A stretch of 6,767 nt of DNA. It comes from Candidatus Methanomethylophilaceae archaeon. Lineage in GTDB: Archaea > Thermoplasmatota > Thermoplasmata > Methanomassiliicoccales > Methanomethylophilaceae. The stretch covers positions 1 to 6,767 of the forward strand of contig JAFSYZ010000220.1 in NCBI GenBank assembly GCA_017455785.1, written 5' to 3'. Under the pieces are notes generated by a model that made no database searches, had not been told where the DNA came from, and saw only the letters and a program-made list of their open reading frames with translations. Positions 1-6,232 of the stretch are shown here, piece after piece. A program made the translations under genes and the position numbers. How positions within the stretch are numbered: position 1 is the stretch's first letter; each line of letters opens with the position of its first letter.

Positions 1-747
1 GGAAATGCAGTCGTAGTACCCATGGACCATGGTATCAGCATCGGTCCGGTCGAAGGCCTCGTGGATATGAGGAAGACGGTGAACGATGTCGTCGAAGGCG
101 GTGCCACCGCTGTTCTAATGCACAAAGGAATGGTCCCCCAAGGACACAGGACATCAGGACATGATGTCGGTTTGATACTTCATTTGTCCGCATCCACCGA
201 CATAGGAGTCAATTCAAGGAACAAGGTACTCGTCGCAAGCGTTGCGGACGGTCTCAAACTTGGAGCCGATGCGGTTTCACTTCATATCAACGTAGGAGCA
301 GAATCAGAACCACAGATGTTGGAGGACCTGGGTAAGATCTCCAGTGACTGTATGGAATGGGGAATGCCCCTCATGGTCATGGCATACCCACGTGGTCCGT
401 CGATCAAGGATTCTTACGATGCAAAAGCGATTGCCCACTCCGTCAGAGTCGCATCGGAACTGGGTGCGGATGTCGTCAAGTGCAGTTACACCGGTAACAT
501 CGACACGTTCGCCAAGGTCGTTGACGGATGTATGGTGCCGGTCATCATCGCAGGTGGACCTAAGATGGATTCGGACATGGACATCCTGAACATGGTCCAT
601 GATTCACTTGAGGCAGGAGGCCACGGCGTCTCTATCGGAAGGAACGTCTTCCAGCATAAAGACGTCAGGGGAATGATGGCGGCGATATCCGACATCGTAC
701 TCCATGGAGCAACCGTAAGGGAAGCCGCAGAGCTCATCAAAGGGTGA
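1..747 (+). CDS. aroA': 2-amino-3,7-dideoxy-D-threo-hept-6-ulosonate (ADTH) synthase, 5' partial
   Basis: This is the first enzyme of the archaeal shikimate route. It is a class I aldolase-like (beta/alpha)8 barrel that condenses 6-deoxy-5-ketofructose 1-phosphate with L-aspartate semialdehyde to give ADTH. The reading frame is open to base 1 and codes GNAVVVP before the first ATG at 22, so that ATG is internal and the true start lies upstream. Seen counting from the window edge: MDHG at 8-11, YPRG at 129-132, VVKCSYTG at 158-165 with Lys160 as the Schiff-base lysine, AGGPK near 184-188 and GRNVFQH near 213-219. The spacings Asp9-Tyr129-Lys160 (120 and 31) equal those recalled for D33, Y153 and K184 of Methanocaldococcus jannaschii MJ0400, which implies about 24 residues are missing. 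The C-terminus is complete at TGA 745-747. The next gene follows within 5 bases. Fructose-bisphosphate aldolase/Lsr homologues are relatives, but the pathway context makes ADTH synthase the firm call. Confidence 0.95.
   Translation, partial: GNAVVVPMDHGISIGPVEGLVDMRKTVNDVVEGGATAVLMHKGMVPQGHRTSGHDVGLILHLSASTDIGVNSRNKVLVASVADGLKLGADAVSLHINVGAESEPQMLEDLGKISSDCMEWGMPLMVMAYPRGPSIKDSYDAKAIAHSVRVASELGADVVKCSYTGNIDTFAKVVDGCMVPVIIAGGPKMDSDMDILNMVHDSLEAGGHGVSIGRNVFQHKDVRGMMAAISDIVLHGATVREAAELIKG
743..747 (+). promoter_or_regulatory. Shine-Dalgarno GGTGA for the mutase-dehydrogenase gene
   Basis: GGTGA covers the last codons and stop of the ADTH synthase gene and lies 5 bases before ATG 753. It matches the anti-SD end of archaeal 16S rRNA (inferred). 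It favours ATG 753 over the in-frame GTG at 744, which would overlap the upstream stop as GTGA and has only a poor AAAGG directly against it. Confidence 0.6.
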
Positions 748-752
748 ATCCG

Positions 753-1802
753 ATGGGATTGGAGGAACTCAGATCCGAGATTCAAGAGAAGGACCGCGAG
801 ATCGTTCGCCTGATAAAGGAACGTACCATGATCGCTGAGGAGATCGCCAGGATCAAACTCTCCGAAGGTACGCCCCTGAGGAACAGGGAAGTGGAGAAGA
901 AGGTCATCGCAAGATACATGGATATGGGTTCCCAGACGGGATTGGATCCTGAGATATTGAAGGAGATCGCATCATCGTTGATCAAACAGGCTGTCGATTC
1001 CGAAGCGGCCATGATGGGTACGAAGGACCATAAGAAGGTCTCCATCATAGGCGGTGCCGGTAAGATGGGTGCTTGGACAGCGTCCTTACTCAAGAGATCT
1101 GGCTATGATGTATCTATAATCGATACGGCCGTAAACAACGGCCTCACCATCGAGGACTGCAAGGATTCAGACATCGTGATCGTGTCCGTACCTATCCATT
1201 TGGTGAAAGGGATATTAGAGAAGTTAGCCAAGATCTGTGGCAGGGAAACATTGATCTTCGACCTTTCATCCCTGAAGACACCTTTCATCGACACTTTGAA
1301 AGACATGGCCAAGGACATGAGGGTGTGCTCCATACACCCGATGTTCGGACCGTCCGCAAGATCGATGTACGACAGGAACCTGATAGTCTGCGACTGTGGC
1401 AACAAGGATGCCGTCGATGATATACTGGCACTGTTCAATGACAGAGGCGGGAACATACGTGTGATGAGGGTCGAGGAACATGACGATTACATGTCGTACG
1501 TACTCGGCCTGACACACGCGGTGAACATAGCACTATTCACCGTCCTGGAAAGGAGCGGCAGGTCGTTCGATGATCTCAGGACGGTAGCATCCACAACCTT
1601 CAACAAGGGATTGGATACCAACAGGTCGGTCGCCATGGAGGATCCGATGCTGTACTACGAGATACAACACATGAACGCAAGCAGGGACCGCATGTGGTCG
1701 CTGTTCTCTCAGGCCGTGGATGACCTCAGACAAGCATCAGTAAGCGATGACCCATCCGCATTCAAAAGGATGATGGATGCCGGAAGGGAGTACTTCAATT
1801 GA
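753..1802 (+). CDS. tyrA: Bifunctional chorismate mutase / prephenate dehydrogenase (T-protein type)
   Basis: It converts chorismate to prephenate and then, with NAD+, to 4-hydroxyphenylpyruvate, the tyrosine precursor; cytosolic. Length is 349 residues from ATG 753. Residues 1-90 are an AroQ-type helical mutase domain (LRSEIQ, Arg7, Arg24, Lys35). The Rossmann dehydrogenase domain starts at GGAGKMG (100-106), with DLSSLK (170-175), HPMFGP (His195, the expected catalytic histidine), His243 in EEHDDY, LTHAVNI near 253-259 and a helical C-terminal dimerisation part. It stops at EYFN with no ACT domain, so feedback by tyrosine is not obvious. Oddities: by eye, the mutase positions equal to E. 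coli D48, R51 and Q88 are Asn44, Val47 and Glu84. A GTG at 744 would add three residues, but the SD spacing prefers 753. It sits between the first and second pathway steps although it acts after chorismate. The fusion call is firm; mutase activity is inferred. Confidence 0.93.
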   Translation: MGLEELRSEIQEKDREIVRLIKERTMIAEEIARIKLSEGTPLRNREVEKKVIARYMDMGSQTGLDPEILKEIASSLIKQAVDSEAAMMGTKDHKKVSIIGGAGKMGAWTASLLKRSGYDVSIIDTAVNNGLTIEDCKDSDIVIVSVPIHLVKGILEKLAKICGRETLIFDLSSLKTPFIDTLKDMAKDMRVCSIHPMFGPSARSMYDRNLIVCDCGNKDAVDDILALFNDRGGNIRVMRVEEHDDYMSYVLGLTHAVNIALFTVLERSGRSFDDLRTVASTTFNKGLDTNRSVAMEDPMLYYEIQHMNASRDRMWSLFSQAVDDLRQASVSDDPSAFKRMMDAGREYFN

Positions 1803-1808
1803 AGCGTG

Positions 1809-1823
1809 CGAAACATATTATTA
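1809..1823 (+). promoter_or_regulatory. Candidate archaeal BRE/TATA promoter for an internal transcript
   Basis: CGAAAC followed by ATATTATTA resembles a purine-rich BRE and a TATA box. It lies in the only sizeable gap of the operon. A start about 25 bases downstream, near 1840-1848, would leave a leader of roughly 20-25 bases ahead of the DHQ synthase ATG at 1867. The A+T-rich run stands out from the surrounding coding DNA. It could be chance in a short spacer, and no terminator-like T-run accompanies it. Confidence 0.4.
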
Positions 1824-1856
1824 CAAGAGAAGATAACAGCGGACAACGACACTGGT

Positions 1857-1861
1857 AGGAG
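1857..1861 (+). promoter_or_regulatory. Shine-Dalgarno AGGAG for DHQ synthase II
   Basis: AGGAG sits 5 bases before ATG 1867 and fixes that start. The residues after it match the family N-terminus (a short beta strand, then RKDLVTNALEAG). The gene therefore has its own good ribosome site and does not depend on coupling to the upstream gene. Confidence 0.65.
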
Positions 1862-1866
1862 ATCGT

Positions 1867-2880
1867 ATGAAAGGCATAATCGTCAAAGCGGACGGCCCGA
1901 AGGACCGTGACGCAAGGAAGGACCTTGTGACAAACGCATTGGAGGCAGGAATCTGCAGATTCATCATCAGGGACGGGGACAATGAGTTCGAGTCCCTCGG
2001 CAAGATGGAGGCCATATATTTCGAAAAAGGCGTGTCCAAGGACGGAAAATACGAGATCCTAGACATAGACGATCCGAAATCACAATCCCATGCCATGTCC
2101 ATGGCGGGCAAGAGGGATGCCGTTATCGTAAGGACATCGGACTGGACCGTCATCCCGCTGGAGAACATGATATCCAAGTTCGCCCCGAGCGGAACCAAGG
2201 TGTACGCCGTGGCCACGAATCTTGAGGAGGCACGTCTCTTCCTGACGACGATGGAGAAGGGTGTCGACGGTATCGTGATCGATGTCACCGATCCGTTGTC
2301 AATATCCAAATTCAAGGACATAATCACGGAAAGCCCGTCGGAACAGCTTTCGGAGGTGACCATAAAGGACATCAAACCCGTCGAGATGGGTGACAGAGTC
2401 TGCATCGATACATGCAGTATGATGTCACCGGGGGAAGGGATGCTCATTGGTTCCTATTCAAACTGTCTGTTCCTGATCCAATCCGAGAGCGAGGATAACG
2501 GATACGTCGCGAGCAGGCCGTTCAGGGTGAATGCCGGCGCCGTACATTCTTACATGGAGGTCCCCGGAGGAGGCACCAGATATCTCTCCGAGATACAGGG
2601 CGGTGATTCCGTCCTGCTGTGCGACAGCAAAGGAAACACCAGAGTCGCCAGCGTCGGAAGGTGCAAGGTGGAGAAGAGACCACTTCTCATGGTGACCGCC
2701 ACCGACGGGAAGAAAGAGTACAGCGTGATGCTGCAGAACGCAGAGACCATAAAGATGGTCTCCAAAGAGGGTTCCGTATCAGTCACCAGACTGTCACCCG
2801 GCGACAAGGTCCTGGCCAAGATAGAGAAGGGCGGAAGGCACTTCGGAATGGCCATAGAAGAGACCATCACGGAGAAGTAG
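1867..2880 (+). CDS. aroB': 3-dehydroquinate synthase II (archaeal, MJ1249 family)
   Basis: It carries out NAD-dependent oxidative deamination and cyclisation of ADTH to 3-dehydroquinate. It is the archaeal replacement for AroB and unrelated to it in sequence. The 337-residue protein shows the family blocks in order: RKDLVTNALEAG (17-28), GDRVCIDTCS (175-184), GEGMLIGS (189-196), RPFRVNAGAVHSY (217-229), GGTRYLSE (235-242), LQNAETI (289-295) and GRHFG (323-327) just before the C-terminal EETITEK. Length is a little below the roughly 360 of the M. jannaschii protein, and both ends look intact. It begins the run in which gene order equals reaction order. Its own SD and a possible promoter precede it, and its TAG stop abuts the ATG of the next gene directly. 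The functional call rests on very strong conservation of the C-terminal half and on pairing with ADTH synthase, its only known substrate supplier. Confidence 0.96.
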   Translation: MKGIIVKADGPKDRDARKDLVTNALEAGICRFIIRDGDNEFESLGKMEAIYFEKGVSKDGKYEILDIDDPKSQSHAMSMAGKRDAVIVRTSDWTVIPLENMISKFAPSGTKVYAVATNLEEARLFLTTMEKGVDGIVIDVTDPLSISKFKDIITESPSEQLSEVTIKDIKPVEMGDRVCIDTCSMMSPGEGMLIGSYSNCLFLIQSESEDNGYVASRPFRVNAGAVHSYMEVPGGGTRYLSEIQGGDSVLLCDSKGNTRVASVGRCKVEKRPLLMVTATDGKKEYSVMLQNAETIKMVSKEGSVSVTRLSPGDKVLAKIEKGGRHFGMAIEETITEK

Positions 2881-4173
2881 ATGAGGGTCTGCACCACCTA
2901 CTGTTCGGCATCGCCTCTGAGAGAGGGATCCGAGATGCATGAGGTACGCTTGGACGCCTTCGCGAAGATACCGGATGGTCTCACCGAGAACGATCTCATT
3001 ACGATGTGCGGTAAGGACATCTCGCTCATACCGAAGAATTTCAAGGGCCTCGTCGACACTGCGGAAACGGACATCCCGATGGGATTCAGAAGGATAAGGT
3101 CCATCCACAACTTCGAGATCACACCTGAGGCAGATGACATCGTCAAGATGCTGTCCATTGGCGACCAGGAGATCTCCAAAGGTGCATTCATGGTCTCTTC
3201 ATTCAGGGACCTTCATTCCATATACAGAGCATCTGTCAAACTGCAGAGGAAGCATGTGATCCTCGGCATGGGGAACACAGGTTCCGTCACACGTATCAGA
3301 CAGAATAACCTGAACAACGAGTTCACGTTCGGTTATGCGGACAGACCTACGGCTCCGGGACAGTTCAGTTCCGATGAGATGGAAGACTTCGGAGATGATT
3401 GTGTCATAGTAGGGATCACAGGCAACCCATTGGACCATTCATTATCGCCGAAGATGCAGAATGCGGCCATTGCCAAATCAGGCATCAACGGGACCTATCT
3501 CAGATTCGATTCCCCCGATGTTGAGAATATTGATGATGTGATCAGAGAATATGACATCAGAGGGATGAATGTCACAATACCTTTCAAACAGGATGTGACA
3601 ATACACATGGACTCTCTTTCACAGAGATGCAAAGAGATCGGTGCTGTGAACACCATAATCAATAACAATGGTAAACTCCACGGGGAGAACACAGATGTCG
3701 TCGGGATAATGCATGCGGTCAATCTCGTCGACGGTGACGTGAAGGGACAGAGGGTCCTCATCATGGGAAGCGGCGGTGCCGCCAGAGCGGCTGCGTTCGC
3801 CTTCAGGGAGATGGGATGCGAGGTCAGCATCTGCGGAAGGAATGCCGGAACGGTGGAGAGGATATGCCACGACTTCGGTGTCGACAACGATGATCATACA
3901 GGGAACAAGGATATCGTAGTTAACTGTACCCCGATAGGATTGGTAGAAGGTGAATATCCTGCCGATATCAGAGGTATGAAGAAGGATGCCAAGGTGTTTG
4001 ATATGGTCTACGGCAGGGAGACACCCTTAACATCCATGGCAGACAAAATCGGATGCAGGATCGGTGACGGCGGAGATATGCTCGTTGGACAAGGGGCAGA
4101 GTCGTTCCGCCTGTGGTTCGGGAAGGAACCTGATATGAAAGTGATGAAGGAGACGATAAGATGCACGGAGTAG
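2881..4173 (+). CDS. aroDE: Fused 3-dehydroquinate dehydratase (type I, compact) / shikimate dehydrogenase
   Basis: It dehydrates 3-dehydroquinate to 3-dehydroshikimate, then reduces that to shikimate with NAD(P)H. It has 430 residues. The AroD part (1-about 165) has EVRLD (Glu21, Arg23), RSIHNFEITP (His76, catalytic base), ISKGAF (Lys100, probable Schiff base), GMGNTGSVTR (Arg138) and APGQ (Gln161). It is much shorter than the usual 220-250 residues; helices after strands 1, 3 and 8 seem trimmed, and no TxR...GG motif follows strand 3. The AroE part (about 172-430) is normal: GNPLDHSLSP (181-190), VTIPFK (Lys236), GAVN (Asn257), ENTD (Asp272), GSGGAARA (296-303), NCTPIG (348-353) and GQGAESF with Gln404. 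The linker is only about 12 residues. The ATG touches the preceding stop; GGAG at 2871-2874 is the SD. It overlaps the kinase gene by 13 bases. AroE function is near certain. AroD activity is likely, since no separate dehydratase is present here. Confidence 0.94.
   Translation: MRVCTTYCSASPLREGSEMHEVRLDAFAKIPDGLTENDLITMCGKDISLIPKNFKGLVDTAETDIPMGFRRIRSIHNFEITPEADDIVKMLSIGDQEISKGAFMVSSFRDLHSIYRASVKLQRKHVILGMGNTGSVTRIRQNNLNNEFTFGYADRPTAPGQFSSDEMEDFGDDCVIVGITGNPLDHSLSPKMQNAAIAKSGINGTYLRFDSPDVENIDDVIREYDIRGMNVTIPFKQDVTIHMDSLSQRCKEIGAVNTIINNNGKLHGENTDVVGIMHAVNLVDGDVKGQRVLIMGSGGAARAAAFAFREMGCEVSICGRNAGTVERICHDFGVDNDDHTGNKDIVVNCTPIGLVEGEYPADIRGMKKDAKVFDMVYGRETPLTSMADKIGCRIGDGGDMLVGQGAESFRLWFGKEPDMKVMKETIRCTE
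4147..4153 (+). promoter_or_regulatory. Shine-Dalgarno AAGGAGA for shikimate kinase
   Basis: This strong purine site lies inside the 3' end of the dehydratase-dehydrogenase gene. Its AGGAG core ends 8 bases before ATG 4161. It supports a start 13 bases upstream of the stop of the preceding gene, that is, true overlapping genes. Confidence 0.65.
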
Positions 4174-4979
4174 GCATCTCCCATGGAGCGATATCTGTGA
4201 TGAACGCCATACCATGCGGGGTAGGGGCGACCATAGGAATTGATCTTAAGACAGAGGCCGTATTCGATTCGGCGGATGATGTAAAGATAGAGCTTATCGA
4301 CAGGGAGGGTATGAGCACGCTCCTCGCAGAGACGTGTGTAAAACGCACCAGGGAAAGGATCGGTGCTGATGTGAATGATGGCTATCACCTCACAGTCAGG
4401 ACCGATATTCCGCCATCCATGGGGCTGAAGAGCTCCAGCTCAGTATGCAACGCCATCATCTCCGCGGTATTGAACGCTTACGGAAAAGAGATTGATGAGC
4501 TAGACATGATCAGGATCGGTACACAATGCGCCAGGGAATGCAAGGTCACCATCACAGGAGCGTTCGACGACGCATGTGGATGCCACCTGGGAGGACTGGT
4601 CATCACCAAGAACAGCAACGATGAACTGCTGTACTCGGACGAGGTACCGGAATACGACGTAGTCATCTGCGTTCCGGACAGGATGATCCCCAAGGACAAA
4701 GTCCCTGTCGACAGATACATCGAACGTATGGCGGAATACGCCTTCATGTCATCGATCGTGAAGAGGGATTACACATTCGTACTGACGGAGAACGGCAAAC
4801 ATGTCGCACAGATAATAGGTGACGACAATATTCTTGCCGACAAGGCCATGAAGAACGGTGCGATAGCCGCAGGGATCACAGGAACGGGACCTGCGACCGC
4901 CATTCTTGCGAAGAAAGGGGACGGCGAGAGGATCGCCAAAGCGATGGGCTGCAGGACCATCATAACAAGGACGAGATAA
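4161..4979 (+). CDS. aroK: Shikimate kinase, archaeal GHMP-kinase family
   Basis: It phosphorylates shikimate at the 3-hydroxyl with ATP. It belongs to the GHMP (homoserine/mevalonate kinase-like) superfamily, not the P-loop family of bacterial AroK/AroL. The 272-residue protein has the archaeal signature layout: GAISVMNAIPCGVGATIGI (9-27) in the N-terminal domain, the phosphate-binding loop IPPSMGLKSSSS (83-94), GAFDDA (133-138), and the C-terminal GITGTGPA (238-245) of GHMP motif 3. There is no Walker A motif. The start overlaps the end of the fusion gene in a different frame and has a good SD; the N-terminal strand and motif begin at once, so no longer form is needed. The next gene starts one base after its TAA. 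Homoserine or mevalonate kinase would be the alternatives by fold, but GLKSSSS and the position between AroE and EPSP synthase make shikimate kinase the clear choice. Confidence 0.95.
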   Translation: MHGVGISHGAISVMNAIPCGVGATIGIDLKTEAVFDSADDVKIELIDREGMSTLLAETCVKRTRERIGADVNDGYHLTVRTDIPPSMGLKSSSSVCNAIISAVLNAYGKEIDELDMIRIGTQCARECKVTITGAFDDACGCHLGGLVITKNSNDELLYSDEVPEYDVVICVPDRMIPKDKVPVDRYIERMAEYAFMSSIVKRDYTFVLTENGKHVAQIIGDDNILADKAMKNGAIAAGITGTGPATAILAKKGDGERIAKAMGCRTIITRTR

Positions 4980-4980
4980 C

Positions 4981-6231
4981 ATGGACATCACATTCACAGG
5001 AGGCAGTATCAACGGTTCGGTAACCGTACCTCCATCCAAGAGTTACACACACAGGGCCATAATTATGGCCGCATTATCGGAAGGCAGATGCATAGTCAGG
5101 AATCCCTTGGAATCATTAGATACCAAAGCTACAATGGAGGCCGTACGCTCCATGGGCGTAAAGGTGGAGAAAGTCGATGATTATCTGATCGTTGATACCG
5201 ACTGTCTGCACGCACCTGACAGGACGATAGACGTAATGAATTCAGGTACGACCATGAGATTGATGACAGGACTATCCTCCATATTCGATACACCTGTTAC
5301 ACTGACTGGTGATGAATCCATACGCAGAAGGCCCATGGCCCCGCTCCTGGATGCCCTTGAGAGCTGTGGTGTGGAATGCAATTCGAGGAACGGAATGGCA
5401 CCTGTTACAGTGTGCGGACCTGTGAAAGAGAACACCATAGAGATCGATGGAAGTATGAGCTCCCAGTTCGTCTCCTCCATACTAATGATGTCCCCGCTTG
5501 TAGGGAAGCCGATGGACATCAGAATCAAGGGAAAACTGGTCTCGAAGCCCTATGTGAAGATCACAACCAGCATGATGGGGAGATTCGGGGTACACGTAAC
5601 GGAAACCAAGGACGGATTCCATATCGAACCGCAGAAGTATCGCTGCAAGGACTATCAGGTGCCGTCAGACTTCTCATCTGCGGCATTCCCGTTGGTAGCA
5701 GGAGGGCTCGGAGGAAAGGTCACCGTCCACGGACTCGATATGGACGACCCACAGGGCGACAAACGCATTGTTGAGATTTTGGAATCCGCCGGATGCCGCA
5801 TACTGGTGGACGGTGATGCGGTCACATGCGAAAGCAACGTAAGATTGAATGCCATAGATGTCAACATGTCAAACATCCCCGACCTGTTCCCCATAGTAGC
5901 CGTCCTTCTGAGTACCGCCAAAGGGACCAGCACACTCTACGGTGCACCGCAGCTGAAATTCAAGGAAAGCGACAGGATCTCCTCGGTCGTCATGATGCTG
6001 AGGGCATTGGGTGCCGATATCACAGATACTGATGACGGATGTGTGATCAACGGTGTGGAAAGACTCAAAGGAGGAAGGGTTGACCACCGCGGAGACCACA
6101 GGCTTATGATGTCGGGAGCAATAGCTTCACTGATATCCGACGGACCGATATCGATGGTTGACGATTCCTGCTGTGAGGTATCATATCCGGGATTCGTGGA
6201 ACAGATGCGCTCATTGGGTCTGAGGTGTTGA
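4981..6231 (+). CDS. aroA: 3-phosphoshikimate 1-carboxyvinyltransferase (EPSP synthase)
   Basis: It transfers the enolpyruvyl group of PEP to shikimate 3-phosphate, giving EPSP. At 416 residues it is near the family norm and looks complete. Visible sites: PPSKSYTHR (Lys20, Ser21, Arg25), NSGTTMR (87-93, Arg93), GDESIRRRPM (110-119), GSMSSQF (157-163) for shikimate 3-phosphate binding, SKPYVKIT (188-195), IPDLFP (Asp301, equal to E. coli D313), KFKESDR (Lys328, Glu329, Arg332) and GDHRLMMS (Arg374). The NSGTTMRLM loop keeps the glycine equal to E. coli G96 but has Leu in place of P101, and the C-terminal VSYPGF lacks the E. coli K411 equivalent. As I recall the M. jannaschii enzyme, it shares the NSGTT and SSQF combination, so this looks typical of archaea. 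The ATG lies one base after the kinase stop; the SD AAGGA at 4967-4971 is weak and 9 bases away, so coupling probably helps its translation. Confidence 0.96.
   Translation: MDITFTGGSINGSVTVPPSKSYTHRAIIMAALSEGRCIVRNPLESLDTKATMEAVRSMGVKVEKVDDYLIVDTDCLHAPDRTIDVMNSGTTMRLMTGLSSIFDTPVTLTGDESIRRRPMAPLLDALESCGVECNSRNGMAPVTVCGPVKENTIEIDGSMSSQFVSSILMMSPLVGKPMDIRIKGKLVSKPYVKITTSMMGRFGVHVTETKDGFHIEPQKYRCKDYQVPSDFSSAAFPLVAGGLGGKVTVHGLDMDDPQGDKRIVEILESAGCRILVDGDAVTCESNVRLNAIDVNMSNIPDLFPIVAVLLSTAKGTSTLYGAPQLKFKESDRISSVVMMLRALGADITDTDDGCVINGVERLKGGRVDHRGDHRLMMSGAIASLISDGPISMVDDSCCEVSYPGFVEQMRSLGLRC
6222..6227 (+). promoter_or_regulatory. Shine-Dalgarno GAGGTG for chorismate synthase
   Basis: GAGGTG lies in the last codons of the EPSP synthase gene, 5 bases before ATG 6233. 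It sets the start of the final gene and is a near-perfect match to the expected archaeal SD. Confidence 0.6.
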
Positions 6232-6232
6232 T

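Noticed and set aside
22..24. ATG at 22 as the start of ADTH synthase
   Set aside because: The frame upstream is open and codes VVVP, the conserved first barrel strand before MDHG, so the gene begins outside the window.
744..752. GTG start at 744 for the mutase-dehydrogenase, giving a GTGA overlap with the previous stop
   Set aside because: It is possible, but ATG 753 has GGTGA at the right distance and the added residues NP are not part of the mutase domain. Kept only as an alternative start.
1130..1146. Inverted repeat GGCCGT-AAACA-ACGGCC inside the dehydrogenase domain
   Set aside because: It is short, within coding sequence, and not followed by a T-run or linked to a gene boundary; most likely chance.
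1821..2447. Long antisense open frame of about 208 codons opposite DHQ synthase II
   Set aside because: It lies opposite an unambiguous conserved gene, its product is Ser/Met/Ile/Pro-rich with no recognisable motif, and it has the look of a codon-bias shadow. The same applies to the other antisense and alternate-frame stretches.
5012..5027. Perfect inverted repeat ACGGTT-CGGT-AACCGT just after the EPSP synthase start
   Set aside because: The six-base stem with a four-base loop sits in codons for NGSVTV, part of a conserved N-terminal strand. One such stem is expected by chance in a window this size, and no partner attenuator structure was seen.
5239..5266. EPSP synthase loop NSGTTMRLM suggested a glyphosate-insensitive class II enzyme
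   Set aside because: The glycine equal to E. coli G96 is retained, and GSMSSQF and SKPYVKIT are class I-like. As recalled, the mixture matches other archaeal EPSP synthases, so it is ordinary and says nothing firm about inhibitor sensitivity.
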